DNA from: Atriophallophorus winterbourni
Taxonomy: Eukaryota; Platyhelminthes; Trematoda; Plagiorchiida; Microphallidae
Length of the DNA stretch: 64,000 nucleotides
Direction of reading: 5' to 3'
Assembly: GCA_013407085.1 (NCBI GenBank)
Contig: JACCGJ010001843.1
Coordinates: 1-64,000, forward strand
The notes under the pieces are model-generated. The model was not told the origin of the DNA and did not search any database. It was given only the letters and a program-made list of their open reading frames with translations. Position 1 is the stretch's first letter, and every line of letters begins with the position of its first letter. Shown one piece after another: positions 13,399 to 28,300 of the stretch. Made by a program: the position numbers and the translations under genes.

Positions 13399-16300
13399 CT
13401 GAAACAGAAGGGAAGCTCACATTGAGAGCATGTATAAAAGCATAAACGTGGATCCAGGCAAAGTGCCGCACAGTCATAACTTGCGCGTGGACTATGATAG
13501 TGTCAGGTTGCCAAGGGCTAGACAGATAAAGAAAATGAAAATGGCAGTCAAACTTCAGCAGCTCCATACCTTTGGCAAATCAATACAGCACGGGGTTAGT
13601 TGTGTAGCACAGAAAAACTGCACAATTGCACATGGTGTCATCAGACTGAGAGTTTAAACAGAGGAGTGATACTATTGATATCACACAGATCATGGTTCTT
13701 CTGTGTAATATTTTCACTTTATAGATAACCTGCGCGATCTGATCCCAGTGCTTCAGAGTACTCAATTAAATTCGCTACAATTTTAGAGGCGTTTATTTAG
13801 TTTCGTATTGGACACAATCGTGTATCAGATGCAGCAGAAAGTCCAATAAAATACCATAAATCAAAGGCGATTTACGTATAACGCGTTACTCCAAATGCCC
13901 TTCCAACATCGCTTATATCAAGCCGTAAAAAGTCAGTTTCTTACGAAATATACAATCGGCTAAATCGTCACGTAGTGCTTTCGCTTATTAACTGGAAACC
14001 GCCTCGCCAAACGCGTGGTGACCGATCACAATTGCATTCATCGATTGGAAATACAAATTCCCTCGTGGTACGTTGAGACGCACACAAAATACAAGATACA
14101 TATCACGGAAAAGACTGTGGGAATTTGATCAATCGGTCACGTGATCTACGAAATTGTTAATATTAGAAAAATAGAAGCTTATTTCTTTGAGAAAAAATGC
14201 AAGATGACGGTATTGAGGACAATAAACGAAACAAAAGAACGCAAACTGCGATTACACGACAGGCGCCTGCCATTTTATTCAAAACAGCCATTTTCAAAAA
14301 TGCTCGGAGCTGATTGGGCAATTCACAGAGCAATAAGCTTAATTGTACAAAAACGTATAAATGGTTTTCAGGGTCATCTCAAATAGATATTATTATTCTG
14401 GTTCCGTTACACTGAGACTGCGCACCGTGTACGGCGTTCGCGGGTGGGAAGGTGACTGGATTAAGATCTGCAACGATCTCGCCTCCGATCGAGGCGCGTG
14501 TGCTGGCGTGATTCCAAACATCATTAAGCCGGCAAATCCACTCGTGCAGCCAGGCGCACAGATGTAAATTAAAGTAAGTTACACTGGTTTACGTAGAGCT
14601 GTACATAATAACGGTAGGAGCTATTTATGCACGCAACGCCAAAACGAACGAAAAGGCTAAGACCAACGGGACGTTTGAACTCGTGGCCAATACAGACGGT
14701 CAATGATCTGAGATCATGCATGCGAATCTGCCATAACATAAAGCATTGAACTCTTTTTCTCTAGACAGCGGCAAAATGAACACTAGGATAAAAGATAACT
14801 TAAAGAAAAAACATCCAATCTCGTATTGGATGAGATTATGTAAACTTCACCTGGCCGTTACGGTCCAATAGACGAAATACATGTGTATGATTTATGACTC
14901 ACAGGAACTCATTAAAATCGCTCGATGAGGGCTCCTAGTACATAGAAATACTAAATAAATTGAGTATGATACGGAGGTAAGCCAGGATGCGACCTATAAC
15001 GTTGAGGATAGACAATCGTCACAAGAGTTGGTATTTTTTTTAAAACTACGTGCAGGATGTGCAATCGTGCAGCTTTCTGTGCTGTGGCGGCTAACTATAT
15101 TGCTAAATTGATTGGCCAACGGTAGTGCGTGCCTGCTGATGCTGCAATGAAACACGCTGGAGTCTTCACCTACCATTTCCTGTCTTTTGCTTCCTCATAT
15201 CTGTCTAGGCCTGGGCAACCTGACGATCGGAGCCCACGTTTGCAGTATTCTGATGTGCGGGCACTTTGCTGGATCAGGCTGGCTTTTCTACATACATACA
15301 TTTTAAACTAAACTTTAAATGCACTGTTTCATAGGGTTTGTACAACGAACCACGATGTTCAAACACAGAATCACATAGTGATTCGTGGTCAAGCACTCTA
15401 GGCGCTTATGGATGACCAAAGTGATGTGTTGCTAACATCCCCCGAAATTATAAAAAGGGGATTATCGTGAATTATATACTATGCAAAAAACTTCACTAGA
15501 AGAAGTAGCTTACTTGAACGCTTTTCCATCACAAACCACCCGACTGGTTTCGTGCTGTTTCTACTCATCAGGTAGTAACAGCACGATTAAGATGAAAGCT
15601 ATTGATCAAATAATGCAAGCAGCCAAATAAAACGCAAAATATCAAACTGATAAATTGAATGAGAAAAGTCTGGGATAGTAGGTTTGCATACAAAATTAAG
15701 CCAATCCTCAATCCCAACTCACTGCAGAGGTATCCGTCTCGATGTTGGATGAGGTGGCCAGGTACTGGAGCGCGCCGGGAATGTGGGCGACCAGTTGCGG
15801 TTTGCAAGTGACGAGAGAAGAAATCTCACGACGAAGGCCATCGGATGACGTGAATCTACAACCAGAGAGATAAAAGAAACATGTGATAAGATCACAGCGG
15901 AGAAGTATGCGGACAATGTACGAAACGACTAGAGCACCAAAGGCAGATCACAGCGGGGGTGGGCAAGAAATAGGTTCAAGAGCAGAAAAGAATACAGTAT
16001 GACTCAGTGGCAGCGCGGATGAAATAGAGCAAAGTAACGAATAGGATGAACATTCTTCCCACAGGCTGGCTTGCCGAAATACCTCCACGTCGTGCCAGCT
16101 GGGTGGGCTCGGTTCTCCGAGCTCAGCGAAAGGTTCGGCGGTGGTGTCTGAGGGTGTGGTGGGTTTTCGCTTGGCAAGCGTTCTCCCTATAAAAAGCCAC
16201 AAAAATCCAATGATGACATCACGACGCGGCGGATATGACTCGCCGCTCCAAAAGTCACTGCCCTTTGTCCTATCCAAGGGCATTGTATGGTGCACAGGCA

Positions 16301-19300
16301 AAAACTGATGTCACCAACCTATCAACGGGGTTATCGGGCTCCGAACTGGAAATTCCCAGAAAAGGGCGTATGAACCGCTTCGTCGGTCACCGGCCACCCA
16401 TAGGTGCGAACCTCTCTCGCTCCACTGCCTTGTGGGTAAAGACTCGGGGTGGGACCCCCTAAACGAAATCTTCCCTACTTCGGTGTAGGCAACAGGGTAG
16501 TATCATGCCTACGTTCAACGATGCCGATGACAACGCTTTGTACCCCCTTCTCGCTTTGTACATCTCATTGTTTATGTTGAACGGCACTATATCTGTATCA
16601 CATTGTGCAAATATAATAATAATAATCTCCACATTACATGCTGAGCTTCAGTTTTGTGGTGCATGATGACGTTGAATTATTTTAATAGTGTAAGCAAACC
16701 TAAAAGACAGACAAAAGGACATCGTGATCAGAATGTTGTGTGAGCTAATAACCAATACAAGCTGGTCGACATCATCACATCGTCATTAGATAACTATATC
16801 ACACTAATTAAGAGGAGTAGGCTAATACACTCTCCCGGCCAATATACAAAACGACAACGAGTGAAGATGAATAAAAATTATGGCTAGTTTATTATTACAA
16901 ACATAATGAGATGGATGGTATGGTATGGTATGAAAGCACAAGCCTGATCCAGGCAAAGTGCCGCACAGTCAGGGACTGCACGTGGGCTGGGATACTGTCA
17001 GGTTGCCCAGGCCTAGACAGATGTGACAAAAGAAATATAAATGGTAGTGAGACTCCAGCGTGTTTCAGCATGCAGCTCACTACCAGCGGTCAATCAATTT
17101 ATCACAATGGTAGCCGCACAGCACAGAAGTACAGTATGATTGCACATCTGTGTAGGTGGATACGCCTGGATCATGATTATAAATCTAGATCAAACATATC
17201 TGACGGCTCATAAACAGTAGCGGCAATAGGTCTGAAGGAAAACACACTACCTTTGGGGCAAATGAACCGCAACGCTGGGATTAACTTGCCAGGCCAGTGT
17301 GGCCCAGCGAGCCCAGTTTTTCTCCCGCAGCAACGTTTCCCTAAGCCAAATTTCCGCCTCCGATTCTTTTTGCGAAACCAAAGAAGCTTCCGCCAACGGA
17401 TTTGACCACACAGAAATACGCTCAATCTCGGAGGCCTATAATATTACAGCAGTAAGTAGGAGCAACGATGTATGAGATGATAGTGAAATCATAAAAAAAC
17501 GAATAAAAAGAGATCATTACGCAGGGTAAAGCATGCTACGGTATGGTATGAAAGCACAAGCCTGATCCAAGCAATGTGCCGCACAGAGACTGCACGTGGG
17601 CGATATTACTGTCAGGTTGCCCAGGCCTCGACAGATAAGAGAAATAGAGAATAAAGATGGTAGTGAGACTCCAGCGTGTTTCAGCATGCAGCTCACTACC
17701 GGTGGTCAATCAATTAATCACAATGTTAGCCGCACAGCACAGAAGTACTGTACGATTGCACATCCGGTAAAGTATGGGGGTTGAGATAACGCCGTGACTA
17801 AGCAAAATTATAAAGATAACAGACAATGAATAACATTGGCTATAGGAATAAAATAGCAAATACACGGGCGCAGATGACAATCAATTTAGTTCCATGTTGA
17901 GAGGCTAGAGAATAAGAATACTGCGCAGCTATACAACCGAAGAAATGGCGTGTCTAATCACGCATCGAAATACATTTACAAATAGAGTTGAGAGGCGATA
18001 GTTTGACAACTTATGTGTAATTAAACAATGCATAGTTCGAAGAATGGACTTACACCATGATGAGTGACACACATTGACACGAGTATATCACGAAAATCAG
18101 GGTCTTATTCTTTGTGAACGCAATACTAGCTCCTGTAGAAATGCAGTAGTGGGTGACGAAGGTTTGGAATCAGTCTCGAGAAGGACTGCTACAACCGAGC
18201 AAATGGCTGAACCAACACGGAGCAACCATCCACCCTTCACTAAGACCAGTTCAGCTTGGATTATGACGGTAACTTGGAGACGTTGGGAGCTGAGGTCGGT
18301 TCTCAAAAGCCACTAGAGAAGCGCGTCATATTGAAGACTTTCACGCAGTGTAGAGGCGCATTCCAGCTACAACCCGAATTGCAACTTACAATGCAGTGTA
18401 CATTAAGGTACGCCTCGACCGCCATTGTATTGGTACAACCGAACGGACAAGGGATTAGATCAAACTGTACGCTAGCTACGCTGTTTAGGCAACTATGTCT
18501 GCTGTTGAACCGGGTTCAAACGTGTCGTGCTCAAGATAGGACTAAGATTAAAACTTCTATCCGCAATGTGATGAACAGACAACCATGTGGAACATGACTA
18601 CAATGTCGAATACGGAACGAGCTTGTCTGAGGTTCCTTGATGGAAAAAATACAACAAGCAGCAGTGCATGGATCACATTGATTACTCGAAAAGCGACGTT
18701 CAGGCTCGCATCGGAACAAAAGCGATCAGTAAGCAACTGCAAGTTGTGGGAAATTCAAGATTCAAAATCGAATAATTCGGTTGAAAGGCCAGCTGTAATG
18801 CATGCATGCTTTTCGGGAAACGATAATACAAACGCAAGAGAATACAATGACGAAACAAGCACGAAGTAATAACGCACCAGCAATAAAAGAATCAGTTCGC
18901 GTTTACGCAAATATATGTGCCTGATGAAGCCATCGGGACCATCCTGAGCACTGGACTTTCCTGAAAACAAGATTGGAATCAATGATCGCACAAAAGTATA
19001 GATGTTTATCAAAGTAAAAATTTCGAAAGTTCAATCAATCGGCTGTGAAACAAATGTGACCGAAAAATAATGGTGCTGCTGAGCTGCAGAACGCGATGCA
19101 TGGATGGTATGTTCAGAAGTGTGCAACTTGAAACCAGAATTTTCAAATGATACGCCATAAGTTTACATATTCTACGGCTTAAGTCACCGAAAAATTAACT
19201 CAAGGGTAATGAGCCCATGTGGTTGTTATCACACTGAAAAGTAATTTCAATAAAGCTAAGTTGTGTCCCCGCCTGGTGCGCTCTATAACACCACAGTGCA

Positions 19301-22300
19301 TCTAGTTAGACTTCTGAATATCGGCGATGAGAGCGTGGTGTGCTTCAAGCGAACAGATTTTTCGGTCACCTATAGCATTTGGTAATCGATAGTAGTAGAG
19401 GGTGAAAAATTCACTGATCAGGCCAAGCTGAATCACAAATTAAAACTCCACGACCCGGTGCACGTGTTACGGTATCGTAATGTTCCGTTGGGTATAAGCA
19501 GGTGACAAAACAGTGTTAAGCGGCTGTATCTGTCGCGTCTGACTAGTTTCTTGGAAATTTTTTTTTAAGTGATACCTGCTAGACAAGTGCTTGGTATTTA
19601 GAATGTTTAAAAGTGGTTTCGTCACCAACTCGGCGTCAGTGTATCAAAAAAGGGGCAATCACGTTATAATGAATGACACCGAAAGTAACCAAGCCAATTA
19701 ACGTGGTGGCGGATCGAACTTGAAAATCCATGCGTCATTATTAAAAGCACGGTATGGTATGAGAGCACAAGCCTGATCCAGGCAAAGTGCCGCACAGTCA
19801 GAGACTGCACGTGGGCTAAGATACTGTCAGGTTGTCCAGGTCTAGACAGGGGGAAATAGAAATGGTAGTAAGACTGCAGCGTGTTTCAGCGTGCGGCTCA
19901 ATACCGTTGGCCAATCAATTTAGCACGATGTTAGCGCACAGCACAGAAATGCTGCACGATTGCACATCCGTGCAATTAAAAGCATGGGGCCTCCAAGCAC
20001 CTATTTCCGGTAAGAAAAATTCCGTTGTGATTGAGGCATTCAAACACCAATGAATCAGAAGGATGTGGTGCGCTTAATGGTGTCGAGTACGGATCACAAA
20101 GGAAAATAGCTTACCCGGAGCCGAAGATCGCTTCGAAATCACTGACGGCGCAGGAGGTGGGAGAGTTGCACCTGCCGGAAGAATGAGGGAACCGACACCG
20201 GGGCGTTCCAGGGTATGCGCGCCCGACTGAAGGACCAATTGTGAGCGCAAACGTGGTAAAGTAGCCCCGGAAATGGTATACGCATTAGAAAGTTCACTGT
20301 AGTTATGCGTGTTGGCACGTTGAATGGTTGGCGATGAAGACGTGCCATACTGATATTGCGGTAACGAACCGGAATCGAGTCCATTGGTTTCCGAGGTCAA
20401 GGTTGCTTGATACACAGGGTCCGTGATGGCAGGAAATCCATTAGATACGGTGTAGAATCGTCCGGTGGCTTCCAACAAGGACTCGGCTTCGTTTAATACA
20501 ATCGGTGCTGCCAAGTATTTCTTTTCTGCTTGCATCAGCGACCAAACACGGAACAACGCTTTGAGGTCTTCGGATATGTCACCTCCTTTGTGATATGGAT
20601 ATTGTGGTTTGACACTTGAACGAAAGTGGCATAGTGAGTGGACAATGACTTTCAGACAATTAGTAAAAAGCCAATCCAAATTAACTAAGACGCTTTGTGA
20701 CAGCAGTATTGATGATTCCGTGATACCATATTTGCCGGGTCGTATTAGAGCCGGGTACGATGTGGATAAATTGAATAGTGACCAGATGATAACACGTGTG
20801 TATTAAGAGAAAGTGTGGGGATAAAGAGGAGGAAATAAACCTTGGAGCACTGAATGCGAATAGAAATACGAATGCTGTACAACGATTCAGAGGATGACGA
20901 TAATGGTTAGTGGCATCTACACACGAGGAAATGTAGTCATTGACTCGCCATAAATGTAATAAGAGGATGAGTGTGATGTACCGTGGAACCCACCTACACC
21001 GAACTCGTTTTCAACGAATTCTTGGGTTGAACGAACACACCATGATTTCCCAAATAAATTCCTTCTTTGTAAGCTTATTTAAAACATTCGTACAACGAAT
21101 CTGTTCGTTACGAATCTCGCCTTTTACGAACACTGTACACGTTCCCGACAGCTATGTTTGTTCAATAAAGTTCATACATACAACGAACTCGCTTTGTCTT
21201 GCCTTTAACCCACAACGCTCCGTCAAGAGTGGGCTGCAGTGCGTTCAGAATAGAAATGACACAGCTTGGCGAGACACAGGCAGCCTGGCCTAGAGTGTGC
21301 TAACTGACTCGCACGCACGCACAAGAAAATCACGTGAATTGTCTGTGACTGGTAGCTCCGTCTGTGAAAGATGCCAGAAGTGCTCTTGATCTCTGCAGGA
21401 GATTTTTAGGATAGAAGGAAGAGACGTCGAAAGAGAACTTGAATTTGTGGAGAGAGAGATCGAGGCGGTGGCGAAGTCAAAACTTAAACAAAAGAGCATC
21501 GCCAGCTACTTCATGAAAGCGTGAGATTTGACTGTCAGTCTGTGTGCAAGATGTTTTTACTGCTTCGTTTCAGAATAAATTTACTATTATTAACATGAAC
21601 TTGGATTTAATGTTGTGATCTGCGTGCTGTTGCAACATCTATTAATTAAATGGATTGCACGCATGTAGAAACACACAAAGGTAAGACATTCTTCACTTCT
21701 TTATTGTTTACACGTGTACAGAAAAACGGCGGCAAAATCACATGTCTGACAATGCGTTTTACTTGCAACGAATTCCGCTTTTAACGAACATTTTACTCTC
21801 CCCCAGCGATTCGTTGTATCCGGGTTCCACTGTATTTCGAAAATGACCATATTATCATCATTCAGCAAGGGGTTTGAAGCTAGACAATTACCAAGCAGCA
21901 CGAGGCAGGGAAAGCAAATAAACTCTACCCAGGCAAACGAACAGGTCCAGATGAGACTAGCGCTACAGCGAGCATCTTTATCTTAGAGCATCACGTTATT
22001 GACTCGGCACCACAGTATGCGAATGAGGCGCGGTACCGTGAAGAGGCATTCCAAAAACTTGCTACAACTATCGCGAACAAGGTAGCATCGGCATTTCTTT
22101 AAGTCCGCGTCCATTTTTCTGCCCGTGACTGGTTAGCGGAAATGTATATCAGCAACACGGTGCTGCCACCGAATGAGAACAATTGCAGCCAGGCAACGGG
22201 TGTCAGCAGCAAGAACGCAAATAGCAGAAGTGAAAAATTGGAATTTTAGCCGAATAACACAAAACTGGAGTTTTAAGTGTGAATCTGGGGGTGCAGAAAA

Positions 22301-25300
22301 ATTTCATGTCAGCGTGTTCGCATTTACGTAGCTTTTTTAAAGTCATTAATGCTAACCAAGAACACAGTTGATACGAAAACGTGAACCAATGAGTTTTCGA
22401 ACAGCGTGAAATGATCGTGCAACTCACGCGAAATAATTCAATATCGCTGAATAGGCCTTTTCGCGTAGGGCGATTCGGCTAAGAGTTGAAGTATGCCCGA
22501 AATCCATGCCGTACTGACTGCCCTCACTACCCCGGGGCACACTGGTTCTACCGGGTCCGCCAGCACTGACCAAACTGGCGGCGCTACTTCCGCCTCCACC
22601 ACCGGCTCCAATCCCAGAAACGCCACCACCCGTGGTACTCGTCACATCATCACTCAACGCGCTGGCTGTGATCCTCGTGGCATGTGCAGGGCGGAAGCCG
22701 GTGTTTTGTAGTAAATTCAACGCCATCTCCACCAGTCGGAAACGAACCACCAGCGCCGAGATGCAACGCGTAATCCGACCGGAATTGGTGACAAATTGTT
22801 TCGGAGGATTCCTGGCGGGAAAAGACGACTCATTCATGCTGGCCAATGAGGAGGAAAACTTGAGAGAGGAAGTAGCGCGCTCTAGTGGGCCAACTTCGCC
22901 GGCGAGAGACTTTTGGAGCAAGTCAGCAAAGATGTCCAACTGTGCTTGACTGGACGATTGAGCGACGTAAAGGCGTTCACTGAGGAACTGTAAAAGAAAG
23001 AAAGAAGACTGAAAGTGAGCGTAATAATTAAATTGAAAATTATATCAATGTATTATAGGAAGGATTCGTAATAATGCACCTTCAAAGAGAGTACTAGGCA
23101 GATAACAGCGTGCTAAACTGATTTGACACCGGTAGTGAGGTGTAAGCGGATACAGGTTGAAGTCTCGCTGGCATGTTCTTATTTTCCATCATATCTGTCT
23201 ATGCCTGGGTAACCTAACAGTCCCTTATCCCAGGCGTAAGCTCTAACTGCGCGATACTTTGCCTGGATGCAGGCTTGTGATTTCATACATAAGAAGCATG
23301 TAGTACATCGGTAAAAGTAAATAATGCTTGGTCTGCATACAATGGCGTTGGAATTAGGTTTACACGCGAGGTGCGGATGGGGTTTCACAGATCATACGCG
23401 TTTGTGAGAATAAAGACCATGACAACAGGTTTGCGGTGCCTATAGCTCTGTCCCATGCAAGGCATCAAAGCAGCGTCGACATTAGGAAAGGTACATTCTT
23501 GCCGCTTCTTATCATAGTTGGGCAGCCACGATAAACCAAGAGCGATCTCGTTAGCTCATATCGATTGGGTCTTAACATTGTATCAGAATGATTGATTCCA
23601 TATAATTAAATGAATCTGAGCATCAATGAAAAACCAACACCGCGTTGTTTCCATTGAGATTTACCTGTGACCACAAAGCATGTGGACCGGCATTGCAGTC
23701 TGGGGGTCGGCAAACGTGTTCGTCTGACACCACCAAAGGTTCCACTTCGCCGTCATCCAAATTGCCGGGAGCGAAAACGCCAAGACCTCGGTGGATGGTG
23801 GCTTGCCAAGCATCGCTCAGCTCGCTCAAAAACTGTGGAAAGCGACGACGAAACAGTGACATGAAGGGTGAACATATTTATCGCAGAACATTCGCGTATG
23901 AAACATAGACTGAGTCATGGTTGCAACGTGGAATATATGTCGGAAAAGCTAGGTCAAGTGGGGCTAATAAGACAAGGTGTTTAGTGTCACGTGATGAAAT
24001 GCTGATTGAAAAGGAAATAACAACCAGATTGTTACAGGAAACAAATATAAGCCTGAGACAAGAATAACAGAACCGATGAGATAGCGAAATAGACGAGGGA
24101 GAAGAGCAAGTACGAATGTCAAGAGTGAAAGTTAAAGGAAAGAATCAGCGCTCGTTTGGACGGTTTAAAACGAACACCAAGCGTCAGAAACTGGATAAAA
24201 ACATTCTATCCTACAAGTTACATTGCTTGAAATAAGAGAAAGTTGATTCTTTTTCGCTGTACTAACATCATAGCAAAGCTTGTTGGTTATGCACACAAAC
24301 TCGAACCGTGATAAAGATAGTCGATTGGACTCAACTGATATAAGCGACACAATCATGCGAAATTTACCTGTAGGGTTAATCCTGAGCGTGCTACGAGCAG
24401 CCACTGCCAACAAGCCACGCAACTCTCAACCACTTCCGTACGAAACAAACGAAGCGGGGCATAGCACAACTCGCGTAGAATTCTTCGAGCTGCATCGCCT
24501 TGTATAATGAAGCTGTCTAGATTTCGATTGGTTTCCCGGGTGGGTAAATTCGGGCTTTGGATTTCCATACGCGTTTTATCACTGCCTTCCAATCGCATGA
24601 ATATTCTCGGTTTGCGGAATTTACGACGCATCCCACGGGCGGGGGACTTTTCCTCTTCTTCGGCGGACTCTTCCTGTGCCGGTTCGACCTCATCGTCCAC
24701 AGAGAGCGTGGGCGAATCTAAATCGGCCACAATACTGGAGTACTGCATAACCAGCAGAGATGTCATTCGAAACAGACAAGACTGGATGGTATCGTACATT
24801 CCGGTCATTGGAGATTTGTTTCGCACGTCATTTTCCTCGGGGTCTTTTCCATCTGCACATCGCGAAGCTGACGATAGGAAGAAGGAGAAGATGACCTAAG
24901 AATTTGACGAGTCTAATACACCAAAAACCGAAATGAGGAATGTGTGGCAAAATGTTTCATAGCGCCAACCACCGCAAACACATTGATTGAAGAGACAGCT
25001 TGCGTCGTAGGGCAGACAGAGCAAGGAAGTCTGAACGAGCGAAACTGAGGAATTAGCGCTCACTATACTAGTTGCAGTTCAATCAGATATAAAAATCGTA
25101 CCTGGTCAAACAACGCAATAAAATCTGACAGCTGCGTGAGCGAACAGGCGCTCACATCTCCGCACTAACAAACCACAACTGGTTTCCGGCTGTTTGCCGT
25201 CATCCGGTGGAGGCACTGTTGAATAAGGTTCTTAAATGGAACCACGATTTTCATACATAGTCACAAGCTGATTCCGAGTAACGAGCTCAAAACGATTAGA

Positions 25301-28300
25301 AATGTCCCATGTATTGCGGTGCTCACACCCGCGCATTTAGACTCCGCAACCGGTTTCGGCTGTTCGCCGTCATCCCATGGAGACAGTAAAATGAGGTAAA
25401 GTCAGTCTTGAATAGTAGTAACCAATGTTATACTTGGAAGCCACTGCTAAAGAGGGTTCGCACAACGAACCACGATGTTTAAATATAGAATAAAGAGTGA
25501 TTCCCGGTCAAGCACTGAAAGTGGTACTCACACCCCGCAAAACAATGGCTTATAAGTCTAACTATGTCTACTACGTGTGATGTATGAACGCACAAGCATT
25601 TATCCAGGTAAAGTGCCGCACAGACAGAGACAGCAAGTAGGCTAAAACACTGTCAGGTTGCCCAGGCCTAGACAGATATGGGAAATGAAAATAGAAATTG
25701 CAGTGAGGCTCCAACGTGTATTCGCACGCAGCTCACTACCGAAGGCAAATTAATTTAGCACTGTGTTATCTGCACAGTAAAAAAAGTACGATACAATAGC
25801 ACATCTGTGACTTTGTTTACCACTGTACAGTGTTTCAAGACTCACTAAACTCAATTTCTACAATTTAAACTCGATGGCGACAAACAGCCAGAAACCGGTT
25901 GTGGAGTGTAAGAGAGGGAAATGTGAACACACCAATACATTGGTCATCATTTTAAGCGTCTTGAACACTTGACCGGAAATCACTCGGTGATCGTATATTT
26001 GAACATGGTGGTTCGCTGTGCAAAACATATTTAACGATATATCGATGTGTTCAATAATATGTATAGCCCATATCCGCCTGCCTCGTGCGAATGGGTGGGA
26101 GTAGTGGACTATTATGGTGATTTTTGAATGGTTCCCATGCCATGACCAAGCATATGACGGCTTCACATTTGGAAAAAATTTGGCTCAAATCCTTCGGTTA
26201 TTTTCGGACCACAGAAGAAATACTCACCGTGTTCACAAGCTTGGTCAAAATCTCGAATCAAACGGTTTATCAATCTCGTTGTGTCATCGAACGATTTGAG
26301 CATACCAGCAACCTTAAGAATAAAAAGAGGGAAAACGTGCCAATCAATGGTGAATGGCGGCGATCTTATCTTAAGCAAAAATAGCTAGAGAAGCTGCACT
26401 GCAGACGGGCATATGGTGATTCCAAATTAATATCGATTGTGAAAGGTATTTAATGAACTCTGGCGGAATTCACGTGATCCATTTATCATTTTTCTTCTCG
26501 GTTTCGGCACGCTTGTTATGAGTTACCGCTGCTGCTTGCACCGGAAATATATTAAAAACAAGGGTCGTCAATGTCATCATATTAGCAACATATCACGCAC
26601 CGTATAAGTGCGATTTGTGGGCGGTGCTCTCCTTCTGTACAATATGGTACAACTAGAAACTACACTAGAATAGCAAGAGCTTATCATATCAAATGGATGG
26701 ATTTTTTGATATAACCAATAGGGCGACTGTTGATGGATGATGAAAAACAACACAGCTGCCAACATAGTTGAAAATACGATAAATTAACGCAGGGTATGCT
26801 GGACGATGTTGCTTTTAAGAAATGGGGGTGAACAATGTTTAATTTTTACTGTGCTCACATCCCCTGCACTTGCATACCACAACCTTTGTCTGGCTGTTTG
26901 ACGTCATCAGGTGGAGAGAGTAGGATTAAGTTCAGTGAGCCTTGAAACAGTGGAAAAGTGAACAATATTTTTAAGGAATCACAAACTCACTTCGCCCAGA
27001 TATCGATTGCGTAGGATAAGATTGAACATGAAGTTGGACGAATCAAGTTTAGCGCAGTTTGGACGCTTTTCGAGGGAGCTCGGCTAAAAGCAAATGTACG
27101 TCGATAGGAAACTCGTTTAAACACGCAGACGCTTAAGAAAACATGAAAATGTGGAACAGTCGACGGCTAGCTAAATATCACAGAGTTAAATCATACAGTA
27201 AACAGAAACAAACAAATTGGTATGAAAGCACAAGCCTGATTCAGGCAAAGTGAGGCACAGTCCGCGACTGCACGTGGGCGATATTACTGTCAGGTCGCCC
27301 AGGCCTAGACAGATATGACAAACAGGCGCTTGAAATTGTAGATCGTTATACGTATCTCGGTAGTTGTATCAATAATTCCGCATAGTTAGATGACGAGGTG
27401 TCAGCACGGATTTTTAAAGCGGCCGTAGCATTCCGCAACCTAGGTCACCTCTGGCGTCAGAAGGTAAAGTATACAAAGCGACAGTTCAGGCTGTATTAGT
27501 ACATGGGTGCGAAACTTGGACCTTATATAAAGAACACATTCAGCGTCTCCAATTAATTGACAACCATTTCTCCGCAACATTCTAAAAGTTGGCTGTTACA
27601 ATGCTCTCTGAAATAAGTTGTTCAGAAGTGATGTTGATGCAGATAAACCTGCATAGATTACGCTGGTTGGGTCACGTTTTACGGATGCCGGACCTCCGAC
27701 TTCCGAAACGGATTCATTTTGCGACGCCACATCCTGATTGGCGTGAATCTCGGGGTGGCCAAACCGTCACATGGCATAGGCAGTTAAAAACCCTCACTAA
27801 TAACCTTTCCAAAGTCGCACAGCAAATCTTCCAGGCTAGGGTCCCCGCGATCAGATATCGCAATGGTTAGTTACGCTTCATGATATGTCCCGAAACCGTG
27901 TTCAATGGCGGTCTTGCACTAAGCATACTCTTGGAGTGTTTGCTTAATCTAGTATGTTGTCAAGCGGAGTGACGATAAAATCTAGTTATGATGCATGGCA
28001 GTGAAAGCCTCAAGGAAGCTGCCGTGCTGATGTCGCTCTACTCGTTCACGAAACTTGTTTGAATGCATCTTCCATTCGAGGTGTAGGCACCTCATCCTAG
28101 TTTGCTTGTGTTTACTCTTCTATAGAATCCATAGCTATTTCAGTCACGCCATTCCCATCTTTTAGGATTTTCTGTTTTTCATGGTTGTGTGGCAGTTAAG
28201 CATTCGGTACATGCTACCGGTGTAATATCGTCTCTGATGATGATGAGTTTCGCTTTAGCGATTCAGAATGGGCCCCAATGGAAAATGCAATCCGCTAGAT

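Noticed and set aside
15948..16301. 117-codon open frame on the complement
   Set aside because: It lies antisense in a GC-rich repeat-like block and has no recognisable domain.
18058..18138. Possible exon between TTTCTACAG and a GTGTAAG site on the complement
   Set aside because: Its translation does not resemble PI4KA, and exon 27 at 18878-18960 supplies the required phase and sequence.
20570..20585. Alternative start of exon 26 at the AAAG before GAGGTGAC
   Set aside because: Phase does not fit exon 25, and the conserved KPQYPYHKGG part would be lost.
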